Origin: Thermoanaerobacterales bacterium
GTDB taxonomy: Bacteria > Bacillota > Thermosediminibacteria > Thermosediminibacterales > Tepidanaerobacteraceae
Assembly: GCA_012840135.1 (NCBI GenBank)
Contig: DUMA01000022.1
Location: 310,001-374,000, forward strand
DNA: 64,000 bases
Direction of reading: 5' to 3'
This document shows positions 9,507-18,801 of the stretch, piece after piece (within the stretch, counting starts at the first letter, position 1; every line of letters begins with the position of its first letter). The translations under genes and the position numbers were made by a program. The notes beneath the pieces are model-generated. The model worked only from the letters and a program-made list of their open reading frames with translations, was not told the origin of the DNA and did not search any database.

Positions 9507-10871
9507 TCACCCCTTTTTAACTTTTAAAGAGTGAACAGCTTCTTTAAAAATCCGCCCCCGCTCCTCAAAGTTTTCAAACATATCCCAGCTGGCACATGCG
9601 GGCGATAAAAGCACCACATCGCCTGGCCGTGCCGATCTACTGGCCAGTTCCACTGCTTCCTGCATGGAACCGGCCCTTTGGGTATCAAAAAAACCGTTTT
9701 CCCGCGCAGTTTTTTCGATAGCATCCGCCGTATCCCCGATGAGAATCACCTTTTTCACTTTGCCCTCAAAGGATTTTACAAAGCCCGTAAAATCACTCTT
9801 CTTGTCATATCCTCCGGCTATCAGCACTATGGGCTCTTCCATGGCTTCTATGGCTTTCTGAGCCGCATCGGGGTTTGTTCCCTTAGAATCGTTTATGTAC
9901 TTTACTCCATCGATGGTTGCAACATACTCCAGCCTGTGTTCCACGCCGTGAAAGTCCTTTAACGTTTCAGCCAGATTGTTCAGATTCACTCTGGTTATCC
10001 ACGCTACGCTCACAGCTGCCAGGGCATTCTCCAGATTATGAGACCCCTTTATCCCTAATTCTTTAGTTTTGAGAATAGGATATATATTCCCATTTTCTTT
10101 AATAACAATAACGCCATTTTTAACAAATATACCCCTTTCCAGTTCATGCTGCCTGCTAAAAAATACCACCCGGCTCTTTGCTCTCTTTGCGAGGGATGCA
10201 ACAACTGGATCGTCATAATTTAAAACCGCATAATCTCCCTCATCCTGGTTTTCCATGACCCTTGACTTTGCTTCAATATAGTTCTCAAAAGTCTTGTGCC
10301 TGTTAAGGTGGTCTTCAGTAATATTCAGTATTACGCTTATTTTGGGTTTAAAATGCAGGATATTCTCCAGCTGGAAACTGCTGACCTCCACTACAAGATA
10401 ATCCTTCTGGCCGTGCTCATCGATTTCCCGTATCAGAGGAATACCTATATTCCCTGCTACAGCGATATTTCTTCCATCATTCTTCAAGATCTCACCGATA
10501 AGGGTTGTGGTGGTAGTCTTGCCGTTAGTCCCCGTCACGGCAATGATCGGAGCTTTTGCAAACCAGTAACCCAGTTCCAGTTCGCTTATGACCGATATAT
10601 CTCTCTTTCTTGCCTCTTCAAGAATGGGAAGGTCGTCGGGAACTCCCGGGCTCACTACTATAAGGTCGCAGCCTTCCAGCAACTTTAAGGGATGATCACC
10701 GCACACCAGATTAATTCCAAGTGTTTCCAAAACACCGATATCTTTCAGATCCTTCCTAGGCTTTGCATCATTGCCGGTAACTTTTGCACCCATTTTTTTA
10801 AGCTCTGCAGCTGCCGCAATGCCGCTTCGGGCCAGGCCAATTACCAGCACATTTTTACCCCTAACATCCAT
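9507..10871 (-). CDS. murD: UDP-N-acetylmuramoylalanine--D-glutamate ligase MurD
   Basis: Cytosolic ATP-dependent ligase adding D-Glu to UDP-MurNAc-L-Ala. Seen: N-terminal Rossmann motif VLVIGLARSGIA, P-loop TGTNGKTTTT near residue 112, NITEDHLNRH, and the C-terminal DSKGTNPDA. The ATG at 10871 gives the usual MDxxGKxVLV start; an ATG three codons earlier abuts the AAAGGGGA site too closely. It ends 5 bases before ftsW. Confidence 0.96.
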   Translation of the reverse strand: MDVRGKNVLVIGLARSGIAAAAELKKMGAKVTGNDAKPRKDLKDIGVLETLGINLVCGDHPLKLLEGCDLIVVSPGVPDDLPILEEARKRDISVISELELGYWFAKAPIIAVTGTNGKTTTTTLIGEILKNDGRNIAVAGNIGIPLIREIDEHGQKDYLVVEVSSFQLENILHFKPKISVILNITEDHLNRHKTFENYIEAKSRVMENQDEGDYAVLNYDDPVVASLAKRAKSRVVFFSRQHELERGIFVKNGVIVIKENGNIYPILKTKELGIKGSHNLENALAAVSVAWITRVNLNNLAETLKDFHGVEHRLEYVATIDGVKYINDSKGTNPDAAQKAIEAMEEPIVLIAGGYDKKSDFTGFVKSFEGKVKKVILIGDTADAIEKTARENGFFDTQRAGSMQEAVELASRSARPGDVVLLSPACASWDMFENFEERGRIFKEAVHSLKVKKG

Positions 10872-10900
10872 AACATGCATTCCCCTTTCAGACTATCTTT

Positions 10901-11869
10901 TTATCTCAAACCGGTTGCATTAAAAAGCGCCATACCTAAAACTCCGGTAAAAAGTGTAAAAGCCCAAAAGACCAGAACCACTTTTTCTTCGCTCCATCCA
11001 ATAAGTTCGAAATGATGATGTATAGGGCTCATTTTAAAAATCCTTTTTCCTGTCGTTCTATAAAAGATCACCTGAAGGATGACCGAAATTGTTTCTATTA
11101 TAAAAATCATGCCGAATAGGATCAAATATATTTGCGTACCGGTAAGCACCGCCATGGCCGCCAGGGCACCTCCCAGGCCAAGCGAACCGGTATCGCCCAT
11201 AAAAACCCTGGCGGGATGGTGATTGTATATCAAAAATCCCAGACAACCGCCGCTTATAGCAGCTCCAAACACCGCAAGGCCATAATTGTCCAGCAAAAGT
11301 GAAATCAATGTATAAAAAAAGCTAATAATGATAACAATTCCCGACACAAGGCCATCGAGACCATCGGTCAAATTCACACTGTTGACTGTCCCGAGAATAA
11401 CAAATACGGTAAATGGGATAAAAATCAGGCCAAAATCCAAACCCGTGGAGAACCCCGGTACCGGCAATACGGTAGTGCCAGGATAAAAGCTGCGGGCATA
11501 AAAAGCCAGTATGAAAGCTATAATCAATTGAAAAAGCAATTTGTGATTTGCCCTCAAGCCCAGGGACCTTTTTTTTATTATTTTAATAAAATCATCCACA
11601 AAACCGATCATTGTAAAGGCCGCCATTGAGAATATGGCCATCTGTACATTTGCAGATCTATTAGAAAAAACCAGTGTCGAAATGGCTATAGCAGGAATAA
11701 ACATTATACCGCCCATGGTGGGTGTACCCATTTTCTTGAAATGCCTTTTGGGGCCGTCGGATCTTACAGTCTGGCCGAATTTCAATTTTGCCAGCAAGGG
11801 CACGATATATATGCCGAATAATGCCACCATCAAAAAACTGAAAATAGCTGCGTAAAACTCGATTTTCAA
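10901..11869 (-). CDS. mraY: Phospho-N-acetylmuramoyl-pentapeptide transferase MraY
   Basis: Integral membrane enzyme that moves phospho-MurNAc-pentapeptide onto undecaprenyl phosphate, forming lipid I. Seen: KKMGTPTMGG near residue 45, cytoplasmic Asp pair FVDDFIK, NLTDGLDGL near 168, FMGDTGSLGLGG, and the HHHFE motif. About ten membrane segments. The TTG start overlaps the murF stop (TTGA), which couples translation. Confidence 0.97.
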   Translation of the reverse strand: MKIEFYAAIFSFLMVALFGIYIVPLLAKLKFGQTVRSDGPKRHFKKMGTPTMGGIMFIPAIAISTLVFSNRSANVQMAIFSMAAFTMIGFVDDFIKIIKKRSLGLRANHKLLFQLIIAFILAFYARSFYPGTTVLPVPGFSTGLDFGLIFIPFTVFVILGTVNSVNLTDGLDGLVSGIVIIISFFYTLISLLLDNYGLAVFGAAISGGCLGFLIYNHHPARVFMGDTGSLGLGGALAAMAVLTGTQIYLILFGMIFIIETISVILQVIFYRTTGKRIFKMSPIHHHFELIGWSEEKVVLVFWAFTLFTGVLGMALFNATGLR

Positions 11870-13257
11870 TCTAAAACCCCCATCAATGCCTCGGTTATTT
11901 CCTCAAGCTTCATCGCCCGGGAAGCTTTTATTAAAATTATATCACAATCTTCGACAATTTTTTCTATATCTTTTACCGCACTTTTAGTAGAATTGTATTT
12001 AAATAAACATTTTGTATCGGATCGCTTTTCGCAAAAACCTTCAGCCATATCATCGGAAAAATCTCCTATAGTTACTAGAATATCGGTTTTATCAGCGGCA
12101 TAGCGACCTACATCCCTGTGGGCTGTTTTTGCGTAATCGCCGAGTTCACGCATATCTCCCAGGATCGCAGCTTTCCTTTTACCCTTCCCGCTTTCCGCCA
12201 GCATATCTAAAGCAGCCTTCATCGAGTCCGGGCTGGCATTGTAGGCATCATCAATAATTATCGCTCCGGTCCTGGACTTTTTGTATTCCATCCTCATCTT
12301 TGAAGGTTTCAGTTTGGAAAATCCCTTTTTTATTTCTTCCTGAGACAATCCCAGTTCAAAGCCAACTGTCAGGGCAGCTAGCGCATTTTTCGCATTGTGT
12401 TTTCCGGGCAGTGGCACTTCAAATACCATTTCTCCGTATTTGCCATATATTTGAAACTTTATCCCCATATTCCCGCAGGATTCTATATCCCTTACCCTGA
12501 CATCTCCCCTTTCAAGGCCAAAATAGACCGTTCTTGGAATTATGTCATCCCTCTTTTCCCACAGCTCGGGGCTGTCTGCATCCAGCACCGCCAGATCGTC
12601 CTTTTTCAAAGGTTCCAGTATTTCCATCTTTGCCCGGGCTATATTTTGTCTGCTTCCGAGTTTTTCTATGTGGGACACGCCTATGTTTGTTATCACCGAA
12701 ACACTGGGGTTGACAATTTCAGCCAGCCGGCTAATTTCCCCAAATCCGCTCATCCCCATTTCCACAACGCCTATCTGGTGGTGCTTTTCAAGGCCGAATA
12801 AAGTAAGAGGAAGGCCGATTTCATTGTTGAAATTACCTTCGGTCTTTAATACCTTAAACCTGGTCTGCAAAATTTCCGCAATCATGTTCTTGGTGGTAGT
12901 CTTTCCCACGCTCCCTGTCACGGCTACAAAAGGAATGTTAAAAAGGCCGCGGTAATATTTCGCAAGCAAGAGCAGTGCTCTTTGAGTATTATCCACGTAA
13001 ATAATCGGGCCTATTTCACCCTGCAGGTCAACTTTCCCCTTTTTTCGGATCTCGCACAAAGCTGCAGCCGCACCCTTTTTTATCGCTTCTTTTATAAATT
13101 CATGACCGTCAAAATTTTCCCCTGAAAGAGGAACAAAGAGCTCACCGCTCTTTATGTTTCTGGAGTCCGTAGATACACCTTTGATGACCCCCTTCGAAGT
13201 ACCGGAAATGAAGCCTGCGGTAGCCTTTACCACTTCTTCTATATTTAATGGTATCAT
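11866..13257 (-). CDS. murF: UDP-MurNAc-tripeptide--D-Ala-D-Ala ligase MurF
   Basis: Adds the D-Ala-D-Ala dipeptide to complete the cytoplasmic pentapeptide precursor. Seen: N-terminal substrate domain with GVSTDSRNIKSGELFVPL, P-loop TGSVGKTTTK near residue 114, NIGVSHIEKLGS, and DDAYNASPDSM near 332. Length 463 is normal. ATGA overlaps with murE before it; TTGA overlaps with mraY after it. Confidence 0.96.
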   Translation of the reverse strand: MIPLNIEEVVKATAGFISGTSKGVIKGVSTDSRNIKSGELFVPLSGENFDGHEFIKEAIKKGAAAALCEIRKKGKVDLQGEIGPIIYVDNTQRALLLLAKYYRGLFNIPFVAVTGSVGKTTTKNMIAEILQTRFKVLKTEGNFNNEIGLPLTLFGLEKHHQIGVVEMGMSGFGEISRLAEIVNPSVSVITNIGVSHIEKLGSRQNIARAKMEILEPLKKDDLAVLDADSPELWEKRDDIIPRTVYFGLERGDVRVRDIESCGNMGIKFQIYGKYGEMVFEVPLPGKHNAKNALAALTVGFELGLSQEEIKKGFSKLKPSKMRMEYKKSRTGAIIIDDAYNASPDSMKAALDMLAESGKGKRKAAILGDMRELGDYAKTAHRDVGRYAADKTDILVTIGDFSDDMAEGFCEKRSDTKCLFKYNSTKSAVKDIEKIVEDCDIILIKASRAMKLEEITEALMGVLD

Positions 13258-14705
13258 CTCATATTCACCTTCTTGAGCAATAACTCGGCAGCCACTTCCC
13301 TGTCATCAAAATGGATGATCTTATCCTTCAAAACCTGATAATCTTCATGGCCCTTTCCGGCTATCAAAACTACATCATCTTTTTCTGCCATTTCTATAGC
13401 TCTGGCAATGGCCTCTCTCCTGTCCACAATCTTTTCATAATTACTGCCGATTACGCCTTTCTCTATTTCGTCTATAATAGCCTCGGGTTCCTCGCTCCTT
13501 GGGTTGTCGGAGGTGATTATACAATAATCGGAAAACCGGGATGCTATATGCCCCATTACCGGCCTCTTTCTGCGATCCCTGTCTCCACCGCATCCAAAAA
13601 CGGTAATGATTCTTCCCGTAACAAAACTTTTTATAGTCCTTAGCACATTTTCGAGACCATCGGGAGTATGAGCATAATCGACAATTACAGCAAAATCCTG
13701 CCCCATCTTAACAGGCTCGAATCTCCCGGGAACTCCGGTGACTTTACCCAGGGCATCAATCAGGATATCCATCGGAATTCCCAGTGAAATTCCTGTTCCA
13801 AGGGCTGCCAGGGAATTGTAGACACTGAATTTTCCAGGGACGCGGTATGCGACGGAGAATCTTTTGCCTTTTACCTCTACATCATAGAACACTCCATCCA
13901 GAGATATATGGACATTGATTGCTCTCAAATCCGCATCATTGTCGATACCGTAGGAAATAGCCGGAATATCTATGTTTTGCAAAAGATTTCTTCCGCTTTC
14001 ATCATCGACATTGACCACTGCCTTTCTGGAAAGGTCAAAAAGCTTTTTCTTTGACTCGTAATAATCCTCGAAGGTTTTATGAAAATCCAGATGATCCTGG
14101 GTCAGATTTGTAAATATGCCCACCTCAAAATCAATGCCATCTACCCGGTGAAGTTTCAAAGAGTGGGAAGACACTTCCATAGCCACATAATTCACGCCCT
14201 GATGCACCATATCCAGGAACAGCCGGTTGAGTTCCAGAGATTCCGGGGTGGTCCGTTCTGCGCGCAGGACTTTATCTCCTACGAGGTTCCCGATGGTACC
14301 TATTACTCCCGTTTTGTAGCCTGCCCTATCCAGCATGGCCTTAACAAGATAAGTAGTTGTAGTCTTGCCGTTGGTGCCCGTTACTCCGATTATGCCGAGT
14401 TTTTTGGAAGGATAATCGTAAAACCATGCACAGCTTTGCGCCAGAGCTTTCCGGCTGTTCATTACCCTTATATACGTTATATTCGGCAAATCCAGATCCT
14501 GTTCGCCTATTACAGCCACAGCACCTCCGGAAATAGCCTGAGGAACAAAGTCATGTCCGTCCGCATTGAACCCCTTGATAGCTACGAAAAGACTGCCTTC
14601 CGTAACTCTTCTGGAATCATACTCTACAGAAGATATGTTCACATCAGCGGGACCTTTTACATATACAATATCTGGCAATTTTGATATGAGATTTCCTAAT
14701 TTCAC
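13254..14705 (-). CDS. murE: UDP-MurNAc-dipeptide--meso-diaminopimelate ligase MurE
   Basis: Adds the third stem-peptide residue. Seen: SSVEYDSRRV N-terminal domain, P-loop TGTNGKTTTTY near residue 110, NLTQDHLDFH, and the specificity motif DNPR (in TSDNPRSEEP) near 404, which marks meso-DAP-adding enzymes rather than Lys-adding ones. The wall chemistry is therefore inferred to be A1-gamma DAP. GTG start, six bases after AAGGGA. Confidence 0.96.
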   Translation of the reverse strand: MKLGNLISKLPDIVYVKGPADVNISSVEYDSRRVTEGSLFVAIKGFNADGHDFVPQAISGGAVAVIGEQDLDLPNITYIRVMNSRKALAQSCAWFYDYPSKKLGIIGVTGTNGKTTTTYLVKAMLDRAGYKTGVIGTIGNLVGDKVLRAERTTPESLELNRLFLDMVHQGVNYVAMEVSSHSLKLHRVDGIDFEVGIFTNLTQDHLDFHKTFEDYYESKKKLFDLSRKAVVNVDDESGRNLLQNIDIPAISYGIDNDADLRAINVHISLDGVFYDVEVKGKRFSVAYRVPGKFSVYNSLAALGTGISLGIPMDILIDALGKVTGVPGRFEPVKMGQDFAVIVDYAHTPDGLENVLRTIKSFVTGRIITVFGCGGDRDRRKRPVMGHIASRFSDYCIITSDNPRSEEPEAIIDEIEKGVIGSNYEKIVDRREAIARAIEMAEKDDVVLIAGKGHEDYQVLKDKIIHFDDREVAAELLLKKVNMR

Positions 14706-14762
14706 ATTTTATCCCTTTCTTTTATTAAGATATTATCCTCCAAATTTGCGGCGTTTATTCGA

Positions 14763-16838
14763 CTACGGTTTCTGGCCGAATTCCACTTTTACGGTGGTGC
14801 CAAGGCCCACTTCAGTACCCGGCGGGGGATTCTGTTTTTGTGCAAAGCCGCTGCCGCTTATGTCTATATACAGACCTATGGCATTCAAAATATCCGCAGA
14901 TTCCTTGACAGTCCTGCCTCTCAAATCGGGAATAACTACCGGATCCTTATTTGTTCTGGAGTTGGCGACCTTTAAGATTACCGTCGAATTTGGGCTAACT
15001 TCAACTCCGGGCATTGGCACCTGACTGGAAACCACATATCCTTCTCCTTCTACCCTGACTGTCAGACCTTCCTTTTGCAGGATCTTTTTGGCATCTTCCA
15101 CAAAAAGATTCCTCACATCCGGTACCTTAATCGATACACTGTCCTGCTTTTGAGGAATTTCAGGCTTTATCCCTAGATAATTCAATGTGTCGCTCATCAC
15201 TTTCTGAAAAACCGGTCCCGCTATTTGACCTCCATATATTATTCCTGCCGACGGTTCATCTATAATTACCAGTGCGGCCAGTTTCGGGTCATCGGCAGGG
15301 ACAAAACCCTCGTATGAGGCCACATACTTGCCTGCAGCGTACTTTTCCGCTGTACCGGTTTTCCCCGCCACCCTGTATCCTTCTATTTTTCCGCGGCCTC
15401 CGGTGCCGTTGGTAACGACACTTTCCAGTATCTTCTTCATTTCCTGAGCAGTTTCGTAAGATATGACCTGCCTTACCGGATTTACGCCAAACTCATGGAT
15501 CACCTTTCCGTTTTTATCGATTATAGCTTTTACCACATGGGGCTGTATCATTTTGCCATCATTGGCTATAGCGGAAAGGGCAGTTATGAGTTGAATGGGC
15601 GTTACCGATATGCCCTGACCGAAAGAAATGGTCGCCAGCTCTACCGGCCCTATTTTGGATGGTTCGAATAATCCGCTGGCTTCACCGGGCAGGTCTATAC
15701 CGGTGGTCTCGCCGAAGCCGAAGCCCTTAATGTATTTTACAAACCGCTCTTTGCCAAGTTTTTGAACAACACTGACAAAACCCGGGTTGCACGAGTTTTC
15801 GACCACCTGGGTGAAGGTCTGGCTACCATGACCTCCGTGTAGCCAGCAACCTATCCTCACTCCGGATACCATGATATATCCCGGGTCAAAAAACTTATCT
15901 TCCGGATGCACCACGCCCTCTTCCAGGCCCGCCGATGCAGTCACAATTTTGAAGGTGGAGCCGGGTTCGTATACATCCGATACTGCTGCATTTCGCCATA
16001 ACTTTTGAGGGTATTTTCTATAATCATTGGGATCATAATCGGGCTTGTTGGCCAGTGCCAGTATCTCTCCCGTCCTGGGGTCCATCACGATGATGGTACC
16101 CCTTTTGGCCTTATGCTCTTCAATGGCTTTTTCAAGTTCTCTCTCAGCAATATGTTGAATGACCTTATCTATGGTGAGTTGAAGATTGTACCCGTCCTCC
16201 GGTGGTATGTACCTGTCGACGCCAAAAGGCAACTTCCTGCTCATGGCATCGGTTTCAGCCACTATCCTGCCCGGAACTCCCTTCAGGTATTTGTCATATA
16301 TCAGTTCTACCCCGTCAAGTCCCTGGCTATCTATTCCAGTGAATCCCAGAATATGGGAAGCTAGGTTTCTTTCGGGGTAAAAACGTTTATTCTCTTTTGT
16401 AAAATATATGCCTTTCAGATTCAGTTTGCGGACGGCTTCAGATTCTTCATCGGTTATCTTTCGTTTAATGTAAATCGTAGCTCTCTTTTTTGCTTTTGCA
16501 TCATTTATGGTCTGAACAAGCTCTTCCTTATTCATATCAAGGGCCGAAGAAAGAAGCTCAGCAGTCTTTTCCACATCAACAATATCCGGCGGACTTGCCA
16601 TCACGGTATCTACGGTAGCGCTTATGGCCAGGGGATTGTTATTCCTATCGTATATGGTTCCCCTCTGTGGTTCTACTGGCACATCCATGGTCCACTGTTC
16701 CTGAGCCCTCGCCTTAAGTTCGTCGCTGCGGACAAGCTGTATCCAAAAAACCCTGCCCATCATAACAATACTCGCGGTTAATGAAAATAAAAGGAGCACA
16801 ATCAATCTCCTTTTAATCAGTGTCAGGGGAACTGTCAT
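14763..16838 (-). CDS. Class B penicillin-binding protein with two PASTA domains (SpoVD/Pbp2B type)
   Basis: Septal DD-transpeptidase partner of the SEDS protein. Seen: one N-terminal membrane anchor (about residues 10-30), PBP dimerisation domain (RGTIYDRNNNPLA at 59-71), catalytic Ser in STFK at 294-297, SCN motif in ENSCNPGF, KTGTAEK motif, and two C-terminal PASTA repeats (about 565-691). Bacillus SpoVD has one PASTA and Pbp2B two. The only class B PBP in this cluster may serve vegetative division, sporulation, or both. Confidence 0.94.
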   Translation of the reverse strand: MTVPLTLIKRRLIVLLLFSLTASIVMMGRVFWIQLVRSDELKARAQEQWTMDVPVEPQRGTIYDRNNNPLAISATVDTVMASPPDIVDVEKTAELLSSALDMNKEELVQTINDAKAKKRATIYIKRKITDEESEAVRKLNLKGIYFTKENKRFYPERNLASHILGFTGIDSQGLDGVELIYDKYLKGVPGRIVAETDAMSRKLPFGVDRYIPPEDGYNLQLTIDKVIQHIAERELEKAIEEHKAKRGTIIVMDPRTGEILALANKPDYDPNDYRKYPQKLWRNAAVSDVYEPGSTFKIVTASAGLEEGVVHPEDKFFDPGYIMVSGVRIGCWLHGGHGSQTFTQVVENSCNPGFVSVVQKLGKERFVKYIKGFGFGETTGIDLPGEASGLFEPSKIGPVELATISFGQGISVTPIQLITALSAIANDGKMIQPHVVKAIIDKNGKVIHEFGVNPVRQVISYETAQEMKKILESVVTNGTGGRGKIEGYRVAGKTGTAEKYAAGKYVASYEGFVPADDPKLAALVIIDEPSAGIIYGGQIAGPVFQKVMSDTLNYLGIKPEIPQKQDSVSIKVPDVRNLFVEDAKKILQKEGLTVRVEGEGYVVSSQVPMPGVEVSPNSTVILKVANSRTNKDPVVIPDLRGRTVKESADILNAIGLYIDISGSGFAQKQNPPPGTEVGLGTTVKVEFGQKP

Positions 16839-16866
16839 TTAAATCACCCGTCAAGTTAAAAATAGG

Positions 16867-17232
16867 CTAGTTTGTATTCAAATAAATTATCTGACGACTT
16901 TCGGGCGCTTTCATATTTAGCTTGTTTCTGGCGATATCTTCGATCCTGGCCACGGAACTCAAATCGGCAACTTCCACCCGGAGCCTTTCATTTTGAGCAG
17001 TCAGGTCCTTCAGTTCGGCCTTTAATTTGCTGATTCTATACTGGCTTTCCGTAATCATGGAATATCTGGAAAGGATTATTATGGCAACAACAGCTATAAT
17101 ACCCAGTGCCAGTATCAACCGCCCTTTTTTATGGGGATTCGTTTTTTTGCGGGGCTCCCGGTAATATTTATAATCATATTCATAACCTTGCCTGTTCCAC
17201 TGCCGTTTTGCAACATTTTCAGCTACTACCAC
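16867..17232 (-). CDS. ftsL: Cell division protein FtsL
   Basis: Small bitopic divisome protein: basic N-terminus (about 40 residues), one membrane helix (ILALGIIAVVAIIIL), then a leucine-zipper coiled coil (ISKLKAELKDLTAQNERLR) that pairs with DivIC/FtsB. I choose GTG at 17232, eight bases after AAAGGAG; the GTG three codons earlier overlaps that ribosome site. Position between rsmH and the PBP gene fixes the identity. Confidence 0.88.
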   Translation of the reverse strand: MVVAENVAKRQWNRQGYEYDYKYYREPRKKTNPHKKGRLILALGIIAVVAIIILSRYSMITESQYRISKLKAELKDLTAQNERLRVEVADLSSVARIEDIARNKLNMKAPESRQIIYLNTN

Positions 17233-17253
17233 TTTATTCACTCCTTTGGTCTT

Positions 17254-18198
17254 TTAGAACTTCAGCTTTTCCGCCGCCCTCAGCTTTGCACTCCGGGAAC
17301 GCGGGTTTTCGTCGACTTCCTCCGGTGAAGGACATATGGGTTTTGGCGTCAGTACCTTGATGGATTTTTTATGTCCGCAGGTACAAACGGGAGCATCCTT
17401 TGGACATACACAGCCCGCTGCCTCCTGCCTTAAAGTATTTTTTACAATCCTGTCTTCCAGAGAATGAAAAGTTATAACACAGATTCTTCCTCCCGGATTC
17501 AATACATCTACCGCATCTTTTATACTGGACTCAAGTATATCTAGTTCCCCGTTAACATATATCCGCAAAGCCTGGAATACCCTTTTGGCGGGATGTGGCC
17601 CTTTCCTTCTCGCCCTGGCCGGAATGGCATCCTTGATGATTTCAACCAGCTGGCCGGTGGTCTCTATCCTACCCCTTTTTCTTCTCTCGCAGATAAATTC
17701 TGCGATTCTGCCCGCCCATGTCTCTTCCCCGTATTCCTGAAAAATCTTTTTAAGGGATTCCCTGTCCATTTCATTTACTACTTGTTCTGCTGTAAGCGCT
17801 GATCTCCTGTCCATTCTCATGTCAAGAGGGGCGTCTTTCATGTAGGAAAAACCCCGGGATTCTTCATCCAGTTGAAAGGAAGAAACTCCCAGGTCAAACA
17901 ATATACCGTCGACACCCGGAATGTGTAAATCGCAAATTATGCGCTTTATATTTTTAAAATTGTCATGGACAAACTCTATATTCCCTGTAAACTCCGACAG
18001 CCAGTTTCGGGCATTTAATATCGCATCTTCATCCCTGTCTATGCCTATAAACCTGCCCTCCCCGCGGGTCCTTTTCAAAATTTCTCTAAAATGGCCGCCT
18101 CCTCCCAGGGTGGCATCCACATAAATGCACCCCGGCTTTGGAGAAAGCATTTCTATAGTTTCATTCAAAAGCACCGGCTTGTGATAGCTGTAATCCAT
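17254..18198 (-). CDS. rsmH: 16S rRNA (cytosine-1402-N4)-methyltransferase RsmH
   Basis: SAM-dependent methyltransferase acting on C1402 of 16S rRNA (formerly mraW). Seen: N-terminal [11 protein letters not shown] loop [23 protein letters not shown], and C-terminal [15 protein letters not shown] at 18198 lies six bases after AGGTG and gives 314 residues; a GTG three codons upstream abuts the mraZ stop and is less likely. Confidence 0.96.
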   Translation of the reverse strand: MDYSYHKPVLLNETIEMLSPKPGCIYVDATLGGGGHFREILKRTRGEGRFIGIDRDEDAILNARNWLSEFTGNIEFVHDNFKNIKRIICDLHIPGVDGILFDLGVSSFQLDEESRGFSYMKDAPLDMRMDRRSALTAEQVVNEMDRESLKKIFQEYGEETWAGRIAEFICERRKRGRIETTGQLVEIIKDAIPARARRKGPHPAKRVFQALRIYVNGELDILESSIKDAVDVLNPGGRICVITFHSLEDRIVKNTLRQEAAGCVCPKDAPVCTCGHKKSIKVLTPKPICPSPEEVDENPRSRSAKLRAAEKLKF

Positions 18199-18207
18199 AT
18201 TAATCAC

Positions 18208-18636
18208 CTATAAACCCAGGTCCAGTTTTTCGGCTATTTCTTCGTAAGATGCAGAAGCTTCCCTGCTGTATGCTTCCCATTCCTCCACGCTCCATATTTC
18301 CGCTCTATTTGAAACCCCTATGATTACGATATCCTTTTCAATTCGCGCATGTTCGCGAAGTTGCGGCGGTATCAGTATCCTGCCCTGTTTGTCCATCTCT
18401 ATCTCCACGGCTCCGGAGAAGAAAAACCTTATAAATGCCCTGGCATCTTTCTGTGTGAAGGGAAGGGATTTTAATTTCTGTTCCAGCACCGCCCATTCAT
18501 CTTTAGGATATACAAACAGGCAGCGGTCTAAACCTTTTGTTAGAATAAAAGTATCTCCCAGAAGTTCTCTGAACTTTGCCGGAATAATCAATCTTCCCTT
18601 GGGGTCCAGCGAGTGCTGGAACTGTCCCATAAACAT
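18208..18636 (-). CDS. mraZ: Transcriptional regulator MraZ
   Basis: AbrB-fold, ring-forming DNA-binding protein that autoregulates dcw operons. Seen: N-terminal [21 protein letters not shown] and the internal repeat [17 protein letters not shown], the two SpoVT/AbrB-like halves. Length 142 is typical. First gene of the operon; its predicted binding boxes lie just upstream. Confidence 0.96.
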   Translation of the reverse strand: MFMGQFQHSLDPKGRLIIPAKFRELLGDTFILTKGLDRCLFVYPKDEWAVLEQKLKSLPFTQKDARAFIRFFFSGAVEIEMDKQGRILIPPQLREHARIEKDIVIIGVSNRAEIWSVEEWEAYSREASASYEEIAEKLDLGL

Positions 18637-18647
18637 GTCATTTCACT

Positions 18648-18696
18648 CCACTTTTATTTCTTTTCGATCCACTTTCCTCCACTTTATTCCACTTTA
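18648..18696 (-). promoter_or_regulatory. Four MraZ boxes
   Basis: The octamer AAAGTGGA (minus strand) occurs at 18689-18696, 18679-18686 and 18669-18676, exactly 10 bp apart, and again at 18648-18655, 21 bp further. Direct repeats of AAAGTG(G/T) are the known MraZ operator form. They lie between the promoter and the mraZ start, which fits autorepression. Confidence 0.85.
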
Positions 18697-18710
18697 TCTA
18701 TTCTAGGAAT

Positions 18711-18739
18711 ATTTTAAAAATCCTTCCTTCCGGAGTAAA
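18711..18739 (-). promoter_or_regulatory. Candidate sigma-A promoter of the dcw operon
   Basis: Minus strand TTTACT, 17-base spacer, TAAAAT. The predicted transcription start falls just before the first MraZ box. Confidence 0.55.
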
Positions 18740-18744
18740 AAATT

Positions 18745-18774
18745 TAAAAAAAAAGATGGATTTTCCAATCCATC
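18745..18774 (-). terminator. Intrinsic terminator after the ymfH-like gene
   Basis: Minus strand stem GATGGATT / AATCCATC with a 4-nt loop followed by nine T. It separates the M16 pair from the dcw promoter downstream. Confidence 0.9.
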
Positions 18775-18801
18775 ATAAATCGTCTATTGTTTTATTGTTC
18801 A

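Noticed and set aside
18669-18696. Short evenly spaced repeats as a possible CRISPR start
   Set aside because: Repeat units are 8 bp with 2-bp gaps and match MraZ boxes. No CRISPR array with 24-37-bp repeats was seen anywhere in the window.
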